A DNA stretch of 64,000 nucleotides from Prinia subflava (GCF_021018805.1 NC_086258.1:17224192-17288191); one strand, 5' to 3'; positions 23,201 to 36,909 are shown, numbered from the stretch's first letter. Made by a program: numbers and translations. Notes: generated from the sequence alone by a model not told the origin.

Positions 23201-26200
23201 GAGAACAGCACAGGCTGCACGCCCTGGGTCTTCAATTGGCCTCTCCTGACACAGAGTGGCTGGGTTTGTTTTTTTTCCAGGACTCAGACAGGGATTCTTG
23301 GAAGCATATCAGGGCTGGGTGTGTGCAGCAGATCCACGTGGAGAAAATCTGTTGTGGGATGTCTGGAACATCAGCTGAGCGTTTTTCCGTTTCACTGTCT
23401 GCAGGTTAGACAAACTGAAGATCAAACAGATGCATTCCTTGTGTTCATTTGTCTTTATTAAAGGAATAATGCACCTGCACATTGCCAGCAAGCCCTATAC
23501 CTAGAAGCACTGTGGGTTATAATGGGAATAAACTGGCCTTCCATGGGAGAAAAAAAACATGTCCAAAGGCTTTTCTGGTCCATCAGGAGCAATTTTTTGC
23601 TGTAATTCCAGTGATTATTCTCACTGGTCAAGATCAGCCACACTGGAGAGGGCTCTTTCCCACCATGCCCTGTTAGAACATGCTCTGCCCTGCTCTGGAG
23701 TGTGGCTCCCTGCACCAGCCCCCAGCTCCTGTGCCAGGCCCCCTCCACCACCCTGTATTTAAGCTCATCTCAGATTAACAAGCTGGCAATACTGATCCAT
23801 ATTTCAGCTTTTCCAGCCCATTTCCTGGGCCCAAGCTCTGCTTCCTGCCTCTCCACAGAAATGGGATTGCACAGTCTAATTTTCCAGGCTTTGGGTAAAA
23901 TGGGGCCTCCAAGACACCCCTGTCACTTCCACACCAGCTTGCCCTGTTTCCCAGCTTGACTGTGTGAGGGCAGGAGATGCTCCTTTCTACTTTGGCCCCT
24001 TTTTGATCCCCTGGCAAAGTGCTGTAGAAGCACATCAGACACCTTGGCCATTTCTGGAGAGCATCCCCCTGATCATTCTCACCTCCATTACCATCCCACT
24101 TCAATCCTAGTCAGCAGCTGCCAGCCTTTGTCCCCATCCCATCCCATCCCTATGGGTTATTTATTTGCCTATAATCACCTTCTTGTCCTGCTCATCCAAC
24201 CTGCAGAAGTGAAATAAGTTCACCTTTTCTTCCTGCCTATGGTGTGGCCTCCACCAGTTTACACCTTGGCTGGGCAAGAAAAAATGAAAGGCAGAGGTGA
24301 TCCCCAAGCTTTGATCATCTCAGGTGCTGCTGCAGGGGTTGGGACAGTCACAAGAGAAGGAGAAGACTGAGGGTGGATGGTCCCAGATATCGTGTTTCAT
24401 TTCACCTCATTAAACTGAAATGGGATTGAGATACACCCAGGCAGTCTCTGAGAAATACAATCAGGAGGGTCAGTGGCAGGGTCCAGCCCTTGGACATCAC
24501 TGGATATGGCATGGAGTGAAGAAATCAGTTCCCTATGGGACAACCAGATGAAATTTCTGAATTCACCCCTGTTCTGGCTCTGAATTTGACCCACAGAAAG
24601 GGCTAGATCTGCTCACCTGAGGAATTAATCTGTTCCAGACCAGCCTCAAGCCCAGTCCTGGAGGCAAACACACCTCCCTGCCCCTGTGTCCTCTGGCCAC
24701 GGACTGGAAACACCACCTAAATGAGTGGGAAGGGAGTCTGCTTTCCTGTTTGTGCAAGAACTGACTTCTCTGAAGATTTGCCAGTGGTGGGGCTGGGTTT
24801 CAGAGTCATAAAATACTGGTGAGATGAAGGGGAGCATCAGTGAAGGTCAGCAAGTATTTTGGGTTAAATTTCTTCCCAGATTTATGTGAGGTTTGCATTG
24901 TCTGGCTTTCTTAAGCTGTGTGATTTCTTGCATTCCTATGAAACAAGAAGCCAAATTCATATTTGCTCTTGTCCATTAATATCTCTCCTTAACTTATTTT
25001 TTCTCCCTCTGAGGGAGGGCTATGGATGTTTTACCTTTGGCTTCCAGCAGGCTCAGCTTGCTTTGAGCCTGCCTCTGCTTTGAGCTTGCCTTGTAGTTCT
25101 TTCCTTTCAGAGGAAAGAAAACAAAATCAAAATCAGACCCATCAGACCCACATTTCCAAGTGTATCAATTTCCTACAACCTCTTTAGGAAAGAAGAATAG
25201 TGAATCTTTACACTTCTGCCAACAAAAAGTGCAGAAAAGAAGGGTTTGGTGAAGAAGTGGAGAAAGAAATCTGCAAACTTACTCCAAGACTGAGCAACAG
25301 ATGAGATCCTGCCTCAGAAGAAATGACATTATGAATCTGGTGAGGAGGAGGATCAGGCTGCTTATTGGATTTTCTGTCTAGGAAGCAGCAGGCTGCCAGA
25401 GCCTCCTGTAAATGGAAGTTCTGGAAGAGAGTGGCATGATCAGTCAAAGGGAAGAAGTGGTGCCAACCAACACCATCAACAGTGGTTGACACAAGAACTT
25501 TCTCCAGATTGTTTGAGAATTTCTGTCCATTACAGAGGCTCTTGCAAAATCCCTGCAAAATCCCAGCTCAGACTCAGCTATTCCAGAAACAATTGAAGCA
25601 CTTCAGAGCAGCAAGCAAATACCTAAATAATCCCTCCTGATCCTGGGCCTGGCAATGGGCTGGTGGGAGGCTGCAGAGCACCCTCTGCAACCATGGAATG
25701 ATCCCTGTCCCCTGGCCAGCCCCACCAATGTCCCACCACCTCTGCCATGGCCTCAAGGCCACGGCCACCTTCCTGTCCTTGCCCTCTGCTCTAGGTCAGG
25801 GAGTCAAACAGGTTTGCAGTCTTGGGATGGCCTCAGGCTTTGCTAAAGGAAGTGGTTTCACAACACCCGGAGACACAGAGCAGAGACACACACACTTCTG
25901 GGGTGCCAGGCATGTGAGTGCTGCCCTCAACCTCTTCCAGAAATCACTGCCCCACTAACTCATCTTTCCTTCTTTCTGACATCACCACTTTCTCAACATA
26001 TCAAGTGTGCTTTAATCATTTCTTATTTCTAATAATTTCCTCCAGTTTAATCCAGAATGGGATGGGGAAAAATGGGACAAATCGTGGGTCCAAGGTGGTG
26101 ACTCCCAGAAGGCAGACGTGGTGAGCAGATGGGATGGGCCAGTCAGAGCTTCTGCTGGGGTCAAGCATTGGGCATGTGGACAGGAATCAGTGAGGGAATT

Positions 26201-27128
26201 TGGCTTTTTGGGGAAAGGAACTGCCCAGCAGGATGTCAGTGACAGTGCGACTTCTGTGTGGCATGACCTTGACCTCAGCAAAACCCCCTGTGACAGGATG
26301 AGAACATCCCAGAAATATTCAGGTCCTTTGCACCACCAGAGGCAAATCAAAGGCTTCTCTACTCCATGAGCACCCAATTGAGATTTTAATGGATGACTTT
26401 ATAAGACTAGAAATTCATACCTTAAACAGCAGGAACAGAGCATGTAAATGCCTGCACATTTTCCAAAAGTGGTATGGATTTTGCAGGAGGCTGCCCTTCT
26501 TTTGAGCTCTCTGCTCTAAACCATCTCTCATAAGAAAATTGTCATTCAGTTACGTGGCATTTTTACAAGTAAACAACTGCTGCTTAGAGATCAGCTCCAG
26601 TCCATCTGCAAAAGCCTGAAAAATTCCAAGTTCATGATTCCAGGAGAATATTATGTCTCAGGGCTCCCACCACCTGATCCAGTAGCAGATCTGCACTCAT
26701 TTTCCAGCAAGCTATGTTTAATTCTGGCCTCTTAGAGCCAGACTGCTTAGCCCTGGAGCAGGCAGTCTGACACCCCTTTCAGAACATCGTTAGCATTAAC
26801 TATTTTCACTGCACGTTGCTGTTATTCATGTAAGCGGATCCCCTCTGTTCCTGGCTCCAGGCAAGCCCCTGAGCATTTGCTCAAGTGAACTCAGTGTGCT
26901 CCAAGCAGCAGCAAAGGGCTCTTCCCAAACCTCCTGCAGTGATGCTCACTTGGTGAGTGATGCAGTGATGCAGCCCCACAGCTGCCCTGCTGCCTTCCCT
27001 GAGCACAGCCCCAGGGTCACTGGGCACAGCCCCAGAGTGTGGCTGCACGGAGACTTTGGGGCTGCTGAGCTGCAGAAGGGAGCTGAGTGTGGCCAGGAGG
27101 ACACACACCTGCCACAGCAGCTCTGCTG
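20229..27128. other. No gene recognised
   Basis: Non-coding. It holds ORFs of up to 202 codons (22563-23171) without family resemblance. A compact AT-rich CpG-bearing stretch lies near 26.78-26.84 kb. No RNA gene is recognised. Confidence 0.55.
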
Positions 27129-27600
27129 ACCCACAGAACCACAGAACCACACAATGAACCAGGCTGGAAAAGACCTTTGAGATCATCAAGTCCAACCTGT
27201 GACCTCACACCTCCTCCTCAACTGAACCTCCAGCCTTTTCTTAAACACCTCCAGGGATGGTGACCCCATCACCTCCCTGGGCAGCCCATTCCACTGCTCA
27301 ACCACTCACTGAAGATATTTTTCTTGATGTCCAACCTAAACTTCCCCTGGCACAGCTTAAGACTGTGTCCTCTCATTCTGTCAGTGGCTGCCTGGGAGAA
27401 GAGACCAACCCCCACCTGACCACAGTCACCTTCCAGGGGGTTGTAGGAACCCCACCGAGCCTCCTTTTATCCAGGCTAAGCAATCCCAGCTCCCTCAGCT
27501 GTTCTTCATAGGGTTTTCCAGGTTTTCAAGGCCCTTCACCAGCCTTGTTGCCCTCCTCTGGATCCAGGGTAGATCCCCATGTCCCAACATCCAGTGGCCC
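27129..27600 (-). mobile_element. CR1 LINE, 3' end
   Basis: About 470 bp in antisense orientation: CACAGAACCACAGAACCACA (the terminal repeat), GGCTGGAAAAGACCTTTGAG, ATCATCAAGTCCAACCTGTG, CCTCCAGGGATGGTGACCCC, CTGGGCAGCCCATTCCACTG, then CTGGGAGAAGAGACCAACCC, TCCCTCAGCTGTTCTTCATA and TTGCCCTCCTCTGGATCCAG. It is the longest young-looking CR1 in the window besides the 4.7-5.3 kb copy, and is 5' truncated. Confidence 0.93.
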
Positions 27601-27663
27601 GTCCAGCCCTGCTCCACCCTGCACATTGCTCTGGGAGGGTGAAACCCTCTCTGACTGGGTTTT

Positions 27664-27684
27664 TGTTGTTGTTGTTGTTGTTGT
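27664..27684. repeat. (GTT)n microsatellite
   Basis: Seven GTT units. Confidence 0.95.
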
Positions 27685-28582
27685 AGGGCAGCTTGCCAGC
27701 CTCCCTGTAATCACTTCAGAAGTGCAAAACAGCCTGATCTACATCTCTGGTTCACACCTAGTTTTTCAATTATACTTTTGGAGTGAGCCAGATTCTTAAT
27801 TGGAAAGGATGTGCCTTTACCTGGTGGCTCTGCAGTGAGGATCAGTGCTAATGCTTCCTCTCATCAAATTCTCCCATTTGTTCTGCATTCAAAGCAATCC
27901 TAAAATCTACACTTGAGGTAGAACAATCTTCTCCCAGGAAGATCCTTTCACTCTGATAATGGCATTTTTCCTCATCTGCTGTGAATGTCATTGCTGCAAC
28001 GTTCCCTTTTAGCACTCTATATTAGGCCAACAAAAATAATAAGTCCTGAAATGAAAACCTCCAGATGATCTTGGCAGAAACAGCACGTCCATCACAAATG
28101 GAAATCACATTTGATACTCCACAATGGCAGGAAACTCACCTGGTTTTATTTAGTCCCCATGCAGCTATGTGCTATTGGCATTTCTCCAGAGTATCTTTTG
28201 AGAGGGATTTTTTTTTAACTCTCAGTTAGTGTCTGTCTTTTCTTATCTAGAACAGCCCTCATGTTTGATTTTCACTGAGGCCCTGTGCTGATTTTTTTGT
28301 TTGTCTACTGTAAAAAGGTATAAGAGAACTCAGCAATTCATGCATTTACAGCTCTGTTCCCACAACAAGGTGCTTAAAATAAAGAAATTGGCTCAGGGTA
28401 ATTGCTTGATATGAGAAAGATTATACAGGCAATGAACATCTGTATCACAGCTACAGTTGATGGCTCTGAGTTCTGTATCATGTGCCAGGAGCTCCCTGCC
28501 AAAAAAAATACTCAGAAAGAAAAAATTCCGGCCCAACGTATGCTTATATAAGACTTCTCCAGTATGCAAAGGAGATCATTAG

Positions 28583-28634
<52 letters not shown>

Positions 28635-29956
28635 AAAGACAAGAGTGTTGAAATAACACAGGAAATTATGCAACTGATACCTGAGCCTGAGCATTGCAGA
28701 TCCTATCCGGAAACCTCCCTATCTCACAAAGCTTTGGTAAAATAAAACAAGCTATCCTTCTTTTTGAAGCTGAGCTTGTTGACACGGAGTCAGATGGAGG
28801 TTTTGGTGGTCACTGCAGGCCAGAGCAGCAGCAACACGGCCAAGTTTTGTGTTGTGACCCCCCCTTGCCCTCCCAGTGCACGGAAACCCCCAGGGCTCAG
28901 CACACACCCGAGGGGCACTCGGACACTGCTGATCCTTGCACGGGCTCCACTTGTCTCTGTGGCTTTTAGCATGCCAGCTGCATGGATTAGAGACAATGGG
29001 GAAACAAGTCTGGAATAAAATCAGCTGTGAAATTTTTGCCAGAAATTTAAGCTGACCCACAGAAAACGAATTTCTGAGATGAGTTTGAGAACATTTCCCA
29101 CCCTATTATTTCTGTGTTTGCGTTTGACATCCAGGAGGGTCACATCCCCTTCTTCTCCAGGAACCTTGGCTTTGGGGGCTCTGTAACCCCCACTCATCTG
29201 CAATCCCCAGCTCACCTGGGGCTCCCACAAATTCACTTGGGAACCTGAAGCAGTGGCAGAGCCCACCAGCCCCATGGATGAGCAGGTGAGGGTTAGGTGA
29301 GCTGCAGCTCAGTGCTCAGCACACAGCGGGAGCCTGGCCGGGACTTGCCCGGGCACAGACCAGGGAGCTCAGCACCACATCCTCAGGCTTGCCACGGGAG
29401 ATCCCCTCCCCACCCAGCAGAGGAGGAGGAAAAGTTCTCAGGCTCCCTTGTGCTCAGGGCTGGGGCTCCTGACCAGAGAAGCTCTGGTTGTGTTGTGTTT
29501 TGGTGGAGAGCTCACCCATGCCAGGACCAACAACCTTTGCCAAAGGTTTGTGTGTGCACTAAGGGTCCAGACACCGAGAGAAGCATCAGACATCCAAATC
29601 TTGCCAACCAGTTGTGGAGTGAGGCAAAAGGAAGGCAAAGGTAAGACAGTACCAGAACAATCTCCCTGCCCTGAGTGAAACCTGTCTCCTGAAAGAAGAC
29701 ATCTGCCTGCAAAATGCTTTGATGGGAGCCCTCCTGTAGCATGGTGTGAAGAGACACTACAGGCTTGGCCTGGAGAGGTTTGGTTTGGAGTTCAGTGGAG
29801 CTGATGGGAGTTTCCATAGTAGATTCAATGAGCCAGAAGCTCACCATGTTCTTGTTTAGCCTTTAGAAAGCCAAAAATTCAGGGGGATGCATGCCTTGCC
29901 TTCACCTTGGCCTCTCCCTGCTCCCACACCACCCACCTCACCATCAGGTTGTTGTC
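27685..29956. other. No gene recognised
   Basis: Non-coding, including an AT-rich portion at 27.9-28.6 kb that ends in a 50-bp poly-A tract (28583-28632). No exon is recognised. Confidence 0.55.
28583..28632. repeat. Poly-A tract (50 A)
   Basis: Fifty consecutive A, the longest homopolymer in the window. No convincing retrogene upstream and no flanking duplication seen. The lysine-rich ORF across it is an artefact. Confidence 0.95.
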
Positions 29957-30529
29957 TCCTGTTGGAACTCTGGAGGCTGAGGATTTTAGGTTTTCTGTGC
30001 TGACAGGCACTGACCCTCAAGCAAACACTACATTTGACCTGAGGCCATGGAACAGGCTTCCAAAATTGAGTGATAGCACTGGGATTATGGGTGTGTGATT
30101 TGAATAGAAGTGTGTAATGTCACAGGGTGCAAAATTTAGGATTTAAGGTTTTAGTATATAGTAATATATAGAGAGCAAGACGGAAGATTTGGGGTGTTGG
30201 CTAAGTTCTTCTTTTACCTTCTTCTTCATGGGTTTTTGTGGTGTATTGTAATTGGGTGAAAAAATCTGCACTGTGGACCACGGGTATTTGGTTGTTGGGC
30301 TAAAAGTAAAAAAAATATTGGTGTCATCTCATTATTGGACAACTATTACTTAAAAGACCTTGGAAAGAGCCATTTTCTACCTTGTTAGCTAGAGCTTACA
30401 ACTTGTGAGACTGTACTGTAGATAAGAATTAATAAACATCTGAGTTCAAACATAAAAACTGTATGTCCTAGGCATTTAATCCTGGCTCTAACAGGAAGAA
30501 AAGAAGGTAAAAACCCCACACTCTCCCAC
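29957..30529 (+). mobile_element. LTR-like retroelement fragment, copy 1
   Basis: About 570 bp that recurs inverted at 40811-41381. Shared pieces in order: TTCTGTGCTGACAGGCA, ACATTTGACCTGAGG, CTTCCAAAATTGAGTGATAG, TTTGAATAGAAGTGTGTAAT, TAGTATATAGTAATATATAG (TATA-like), ATTTGGGGTGTTG, then AGACCTTGGAAAGAG, TACCTTGTTAG, GAGACTGTACT, and AATAAAC before GGCTCTAACAGGAAGAAAAG. A TATA-like core followed by an AATAAA near the 3' end suggests an LTR with a little internal sequence upstream. The family is not identified; no intact ORF. Confidence 0.65.
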
Positions 30530-32989
30530 TGGTCCAAAACCACAGCCCACTTTCTTCCTTGCAGCACAGCTCCCTCCGCATCAGCCCGTGGTGAGCACAT
30601 TCACAGAGCCTGCAGAAATTTGTTTCTCGTCTTGGGCTGCAAAGCCCCAGAACTGCTTAAAAGCAAATTAATAGCTTAATGTCAGGGAGGGAAACACATC
30701 CCCACCACTGCCTTCCCAGGCCCAAACCCACAGCACCTCATAAACAGCCCCACTGCAGGATCTGGCCATGCCCTCTGGCCCAGTGGGACCTGAGCCCCGT
30801 GGTCACGAAGGAGCCCTTTGTACCTCTGAAATGCTGTGAGCTTGTGAAATAAAGTTCCAACAGTCCCAAACTCCTTGGTGCCCCAGAAGCTGAGTGAGCA
30901 GAGGGGCTGGGAGAACTCCTGAGCACGTCTCAGTGGGCAGAAGGAGCACTATCTAATCAGATGTGGATGGAGAACAAATGAAAAACAGCTGCTTCTCACC
31001 AGATCTTCCCCCAACTGGGAAAAAAATTGCAAACACATACAAGAACAAGGCAAGAGGCATTGATGAGCTGTTATCTGAATTTATTGCCATCATCTGACCC
31101 ACAGTGGGGTCTACATTTTTTTCCTCCTTTAATTTATAACCCAGTTTCTCATCATGTCATGACATCACCCAGGGAGTTAGATTTCATAAACACGCACACA
31201 CATCTCACTGGAATCAGGATGAACCCCTGGGCCAGCCTGGGCTCCAGGCAGCATCACCCCAGCAGCACTCCCCAGGCACCCTCCCTTCCAAAAAATCACT
31301 TGGTGTGGCCATGACAGAGCCACCCACCTTTCAAGCTCTGCAGGCAGCTTGGGGGGATTTTTGTACCACTCCAGTCTAGGGCAGCATTCACCCTTGTGTC
31401 CTCTTGCTCCACCCTCACTGCACTTTCCTTCCAAGGGCGCCAGATAGCTCTGCACTCCAGGATGATCTATGCTGTTTTCTTTTGGCTGTACAACATCTCA
31501 AATCCTTCAGAGACTGGGTGGAACCAGAACTGCCTCCTCCATCACTCAGTCCAGGCTCAGGCAGGAGGAGCCAGTGGTCAGCACGTCCTGACCAATGCAC
31601 TCCCTGGCCCGGCGTTGGTCCAAGAGCAGCACTGCCCCTGTGGATGGCTCAGGAGGAGCTCCTGGCTTTGCTAAACCCAGCATTGGAGTGGCAGAGCTGC
31701 CATTCATTTGTCTAAATTTTCTGATATTTGTCTGCCTGCAGTTTCCCTTGGTGAGAAATCAGGAACTGCCCCCTGTCAGGGCCAGAAGAGCACGGGGTTT
31801 AACTTCCCTCTGCTTTCAGAGGGGGCAAGACAAGCTGCAGCTCAGGGAGGGCACGTGCAGAGCACTGCCAGCATGGGCAGTTTAGCTCCAAACTGCTTTT
31901 TAAACCAGTTCAGCCAAAGCAGTGTGAGAGTGGATAGAAACCAGCCTTGAGCCCAGCAGCAATAATGCACCTACTGAATTCTGAGGATTCAGTAGGAATG
32001 GTTCAGGCTGCTTTACCAACAGCTCGGTAAAATCAATATAAATGAATGGAATGTGAAATGGGATGAAAATGAACTTCCCTATGATGTGCAGGCAGGGAGA
32101 GACACACAGCATCTCCCAGCTGGTTCCCCTTTCCCTCAACACACACATGTCTGGGCAGGGCTTGTCCTGTGGCTGGACACCAGCAGGGCCAGCTGGTGGC
32201 CCCAAACCAGTCAGCATCTTGCTGTTCCATCCTTTTCTGAGCACTCAGCCTAAAATCGACCCACCCAACTGCTCAGCTGCAGGTTGATGTTCTCATGAAC
32301 CCCCAAACTCTGCAGCAGATTTGACCCAGGAGTTCTGGGATAATCTCCTGGAAGAGCAGGAGCAGCTTCCTCCAGCCCATTTGCTGGTTGGGATAATTCT
32401 TTCTTTGAGTGATGATCAAGAAGCTATTATGTCCTGAGAGGGCAGTGATTTGTTCTATAATGCTCATGGCACTGCTTCAGTGCTTGGCAATTCTGTCTTG
32501 TTATCACTGGTGGAGAATTTTACAGGCCACTGACAGACCTTCAAACGCAGCCATTGCTGTGTGGAAAATCCAATTTGCTTTGGAAGTCTCCTGACACAAG
32601 GCCTTGTCTTCATGGTCCCTTGGCAAACCATTTTCAGCCCATGCATTAGTTCATGACCCTGTGATTTAACGGACATCATTAAATTTTAGCAGAAGAATCC
32701 ATCACTTTGAAGGAACCCCTAACAAGTGTGTGACCTAAAAGTGAGACCTAATATCCTGGCATCTTCACACAAAGGGCTCCTTTTCTCTTAACATTTGGCT
32801 TATCTCCACGCCACTCCCAGGTCAAGTTCAGCAGTGAGCCCTGGTCCTCAATGCACCATTGAGCTGCTCCAGGAAAAGAAAATCTCATCCAAGCAAAAAA
32901 TGTAAATGTGCATTTCTTCGCAGCATCCCCCCACTGCCAAACAGATAACAAGTTTATGTAGGCACAGAAGAAAAAATCCCTATTTGAAT

Positions 32990-33150
32990 AGTAATTGTTT
33001 GCTTATAAATTAACCCACAGAACTGCGCCACATGCCGTAAAACAATTTTACATTACATGGGCTTAAACGGTGGGGCTGGTATAATAAACTCTATGTTGAG
33101 TCACCAAATTCCTCGCATTCTTTGACTTCCCATTATGTCTCAAATGTCAG
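32990..33150. promoter_or_regulatory. Candidate conserved non-coding element
   Basis: Repeat-free and AT-rich with retained CpGs (CTGCGCC, TGCCGT, AAACGG, CTCGCATTC), an AP-1 type TTGAGTCACC near 33096 and the smooth run GTAAAACAATTTTACATTAC near 33037. Inference from texture only. Confidence 0.3.
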
Positions 33151-35724
33151 ATATTTCACTGGGGTATCAAGCAGTAGCAAGGGCTGGGGGGTTGCGTGGG
33201 TTTTAATTGTAAAAGCAACATTCTCACAGAGAAGGACAGACGAGGTTCACAACCCCACTCTGCAGCTTGGGCACTCTGGAGGAGCTTCAAAGGCTCCTTG
33301 TCTCCCCACTGGGTTGTTTGGGGGTTTAAGGCCCCTCCAGTCTGCCTGAGGGTCTCAAAGCTTACAGCAACCCCAAGCCTGGGGCATGGAGCCTCTGCAG
33401 GCTGCTGCCTTCTCATGAAAAATGTGTGTGAGGGTGGGGCTGGGCATGGCTGCAGCCTGGGGAGGCTCCTGGCTTTGGGGAACCATCATTACTGCCTGCT
33501 ACTCTCCCTTCCAACCATATTGTCAAAGGCTAAGTGAGGCTTTATCACTTTGAGATTGTTCAGTAAAAGCTAGACTTTATTTGCCATAAAACTTCAGTGT
33601 TTGAAGATTTTGAGATCTTGTGGTTTCTCCTCTTCCTTTGTATTCTGGTGCAGAGCAAGCCAGACCTTACTTAGAGAGCATTTATGCTTTTGGTTGGTCC
33701 TCTGTCTCCAGAGAGCACCAGTAAAGGTGGAAATGTGTCTTGGCTCCCTTCTCCATGGAGCCAAGACAAACCTGCAGCAAATTTTGATATAACCTTTCCC
33801 CAAAAATGCAAGCAATGCTCCAATTTTGTCCATGTCCTTAAGCATGGATGCTTCATGGAGGCATCTGGCAGAAGCTCAGGAAAAAAACCCAGGAGCCCAG
33901 AAATATCCTGTGATGTATCCAAAACATGTGAAGGTGCATGGATTAAGAGAAGAATTGCCCAGGGGTAATTAAAAAAACCTAAATTTCCCCTCCCTCAGCC
34001 TGGAACACAGGTTTGGCTGGTGTTTAACATTGATCCAGGGGTGAAGTGAAAAAATATTGGGGGGGTCAGGCTGGCATAATTCACTTTTCTCTTCCTCCTC
34101 TCTTATGCAAACAGAGTTGGGAGAAAGGGAAGGAGTTCCTGTCATTGCTCACCCCAATGGCAGGAGCATCCAGAGCTGAGCAAGCCCTGTGCCCCACTCT
34201 GATTTCAACAAGCCTAGAAAAAAAACACAAAAAAAGCACATGGATTTATCATCTATAGTCTCTTCCCAACTCTAACCAACAGAAAACATCTGTAGGGGGA
34301 AGGAACCGCTCATTTACTCTCTGAAATGTCAGTGAAACCCAAGAGAAAAGGAACCAAATGTAGCAAATACCCAGAGCTCCTCTAACCCCCTGCAATAGTC
34401 AAATATAGATAATTTTCACTGAATCCTTTTTGTGCTGACTCCAGGCATGGAAGAAAAAGATCACAAAGGAAAATCACCCCCAACCCTCCAGTCTTTCTCA
34501 AAAATTGGGAGCTGAGGCTAACTAACCCATAGAAGGAAAACACACAGCCAGAAGGGCAGGAGCTTTAAAAACTTAATCCCTTCAGACAAATGTGAAATAC
34601 TTGTGTTTCAGCTGGAGCATGAATCAGAGATGACTCTCAGCAATCTCTGATTTAATAACAGCAAGGGCTGGGTATGAAGTGGATGCAGCTTTTCCCCCTC
34701 CCTCTACCTGCTGAATCCATCTCCAGCTTTTGAGGCTGATTTTGGGCTGGCCGTGGCACCATCAACTCAAACCTGAACAGCCTGCTCCCATCATCAACAG
34801 GGAGCCACAGGGTCAACTGGAAACCAGAGAAAATGTGTTCAGTCATTTCTGAAGGCACAGCAAACCCTGATGATATCACTTACTCGTGCAGACACTCAGT
34901 TTGCTGCCAGAGCGCCTGGTCCTGCTGCCTCGAAATGCTGTGGGGGAGCCCCTTGCACTTTATTAACCAAAATCACAGGTTTCTTTCTAGAAAACCCAGT
35001 GAAGATGATGTGCAGGAATGTGGATGCAAGCAGCACCACCTGACACCAAGCTCAGCCCCAGCACGGTGAGGCTCAGCCCTCCTCCATCCTCAGGGGGCAT
35101 TCAGGAGGATGCTCCCACCCATCCCAGCAGAATCCCCCAGCCATCAGGGGTTTTGTGCTTGCAGGAACAGCCTCGTCCTCCAGCTGCCTCTCATCAAGGC
35201 TGGAGAGCTGCCCCCAGCCCCCTGAGCAGGGCTGGCCTCTCCCTCTGGGGGCAGCTGGAGCAGTGACCACGCACAGCAGTGACCACACAGTTGGGTGTGG
35301 AGAGAGGACACAGCCCCAGGAGCCCTGAGGAGCTTTGGGTGGCAGCCAGCAGGTCAAGGAGGTCAGGAAACCTCACACAAAGGTTGCATCCCAGTGGCCC
35401 TGAGTGGAGAAGCACCCAGCCCCACGGTCCTGAGCAGAACCAGCCTCCAGCAGAGCCCTCTGCCAGCCCTTCCCATGCAAAGGCAGGGGGGAAAGGGGTG
35501 GAACAGCACAGAGGGGATGAGGGACAAGGGCAGAGCCAGCAGCTGCCACAGGCAGTGTGATGCTCCAGTCTGCACCCAGCAAGGCCACCCGAGCAGCGAG
35601 GGGACAAGCAGAGGGGGCTGCCTGGCCTGCCCACCTTCCCCAGGGTGTTACTGACTGGGGGAGCAGCAAATAAAAACCACTCTAAAGCAAAGATGCTCTC
35701 TGCTCAAGCCAAGGAGCAGCACCT

Positions 35725-35792
35725 GAGGCCACCAGTGTGGCACCTGCCACCACAACCAGTTTGAGGCCACCAGTGTGGCACCTGCCACCACA
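35725..35792. repeat. Tandem duplication, 38-bp unit
   Basis: GAGGCCACCAGTGTGGCACC... starts at 35725 and again at 35763. The first 30 bases of each unit are identical, so the duplication is recent. Confidence 0.95.
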
Positions 35793-36229
35793 GGCAGCTC
35801 CTGTCCTTCCATTGCACCTGGAGGTCTGAGCTGGGCTGAGCTCCCAGGGCACAGCCAGCACCACCACCCTCAGTGTCTTTAGCAGTAAATAAACAGGATA
35901 AACAGGGGGAAAGGGAGGCTCAGAGAGAGGAATAGATTGTCCCTGAGTCACTGGCCTCTAGAAATAGATTGCAGGTCTCCTCCTCCAGCCCTGCTCTGCT
36001 TTCCTGCCTGGGAATGCTGCTCTGTGGCTGCATCACCTTCTCCCAGCCTCCCCCCCTGCACAGCTTCACTCCCTCCTTCTCCTCAGCTCTGAAGTATCCA
36101 AGCAGCAAGCCCAGGGTTGGTGGTCCAGTAAGAAATGCAAGGAAGGAGGCAACCTCTCTCCTGGGACCAGACTAGGTGGCCTTTTTTAGTTCATCAGGAA
36201 ATCAAGGGGGGAAAACAAAAATAAAAAGA

Positions 36230-36395
36230 GGAGAAAAATATCCGTGTCCAAAGCTTGTTTTTTCTCAGCAACTCCAATTGTTTCTGCTTGCTAATAAATC
36301 ATGCAGGCCAGGGACAACTAATCTGCACAGCATTATTATTGTCTCAATACATTTGTTGAAAGAAAAATAACACTGCGGCTTTGCTGAAGCAGACA
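36230..36395. promoter_or_regulatory. Candidate conserved non-coding element
   Basis: AT-rich and repeat-free, with SOX-type words (CTCCAATTGTTTCT, CATTATTATTGTC), GCTAATAAATCATGCAGG near 36290 and an ACTGCGGC. Inference only. Confidence 0.25.
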
Positions 36396-36909
36396 GGATC
36401 TGCTTTTCCAAAAGGTTTGTTGATATTAGCCCACAGTCTTGTTGGGCTCCATGTATACTCTGGCCTGAAAGAGCTTTGCTGCATTCCCATCTCTAAGATA
36501 CAGAGAGCCACCAAACCTAAATATTACCCTGAGCAGCTGAGACCTCAAAAGGTCTCTCTTTGTTTGCTCCACACTCTGTTTCCCATTAACTCTTCAGCAG
36601 CATTTGAGTGCCTCAGACTTGCAGAACCCAGGGCTGAACTTGGCTCCAGGCTGAACTATCTCACATCCATCTAAACAACAGCGAATTTGCAACCTGCAGG
36701 ATTTACTCCAGAGGATTTTCCACTGGATGTGAGCAGCACAAGCTCCAGGAGCCAGCTGGGGCCAGCCCAGGCTGTGTTTGGTGGACAAGCAGCACTTTGG
36801 CATGTGGTCATATCAGCAAGGGATTGCCATCAAACACCCCCTGGAAGTGATGAAGGAGCTGCAGGCTCTTCTCCCCTCCAGCCCAGTTCTCTGCAGCTCC
36901 TCATGCCTT

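Larger units (their letters stand above)
30530..36909. other. No gene recognised
   Basis: Non-coding. It contains a 38-bp tandem duplication (35725-35792) and two AT-rich candidate conserved stretches (32990-33150 and 36230-36395). ORFs of up to 146 codons in the GC-richer 35.1-35.7 kb part occur in overlapping frames on both strands, as expected by chance. Confidence 0.55.

Noticed and set aside
28482..28745. Lysine-rich ORF
   Set aside because: Product of translating the 50-A homopolymer.
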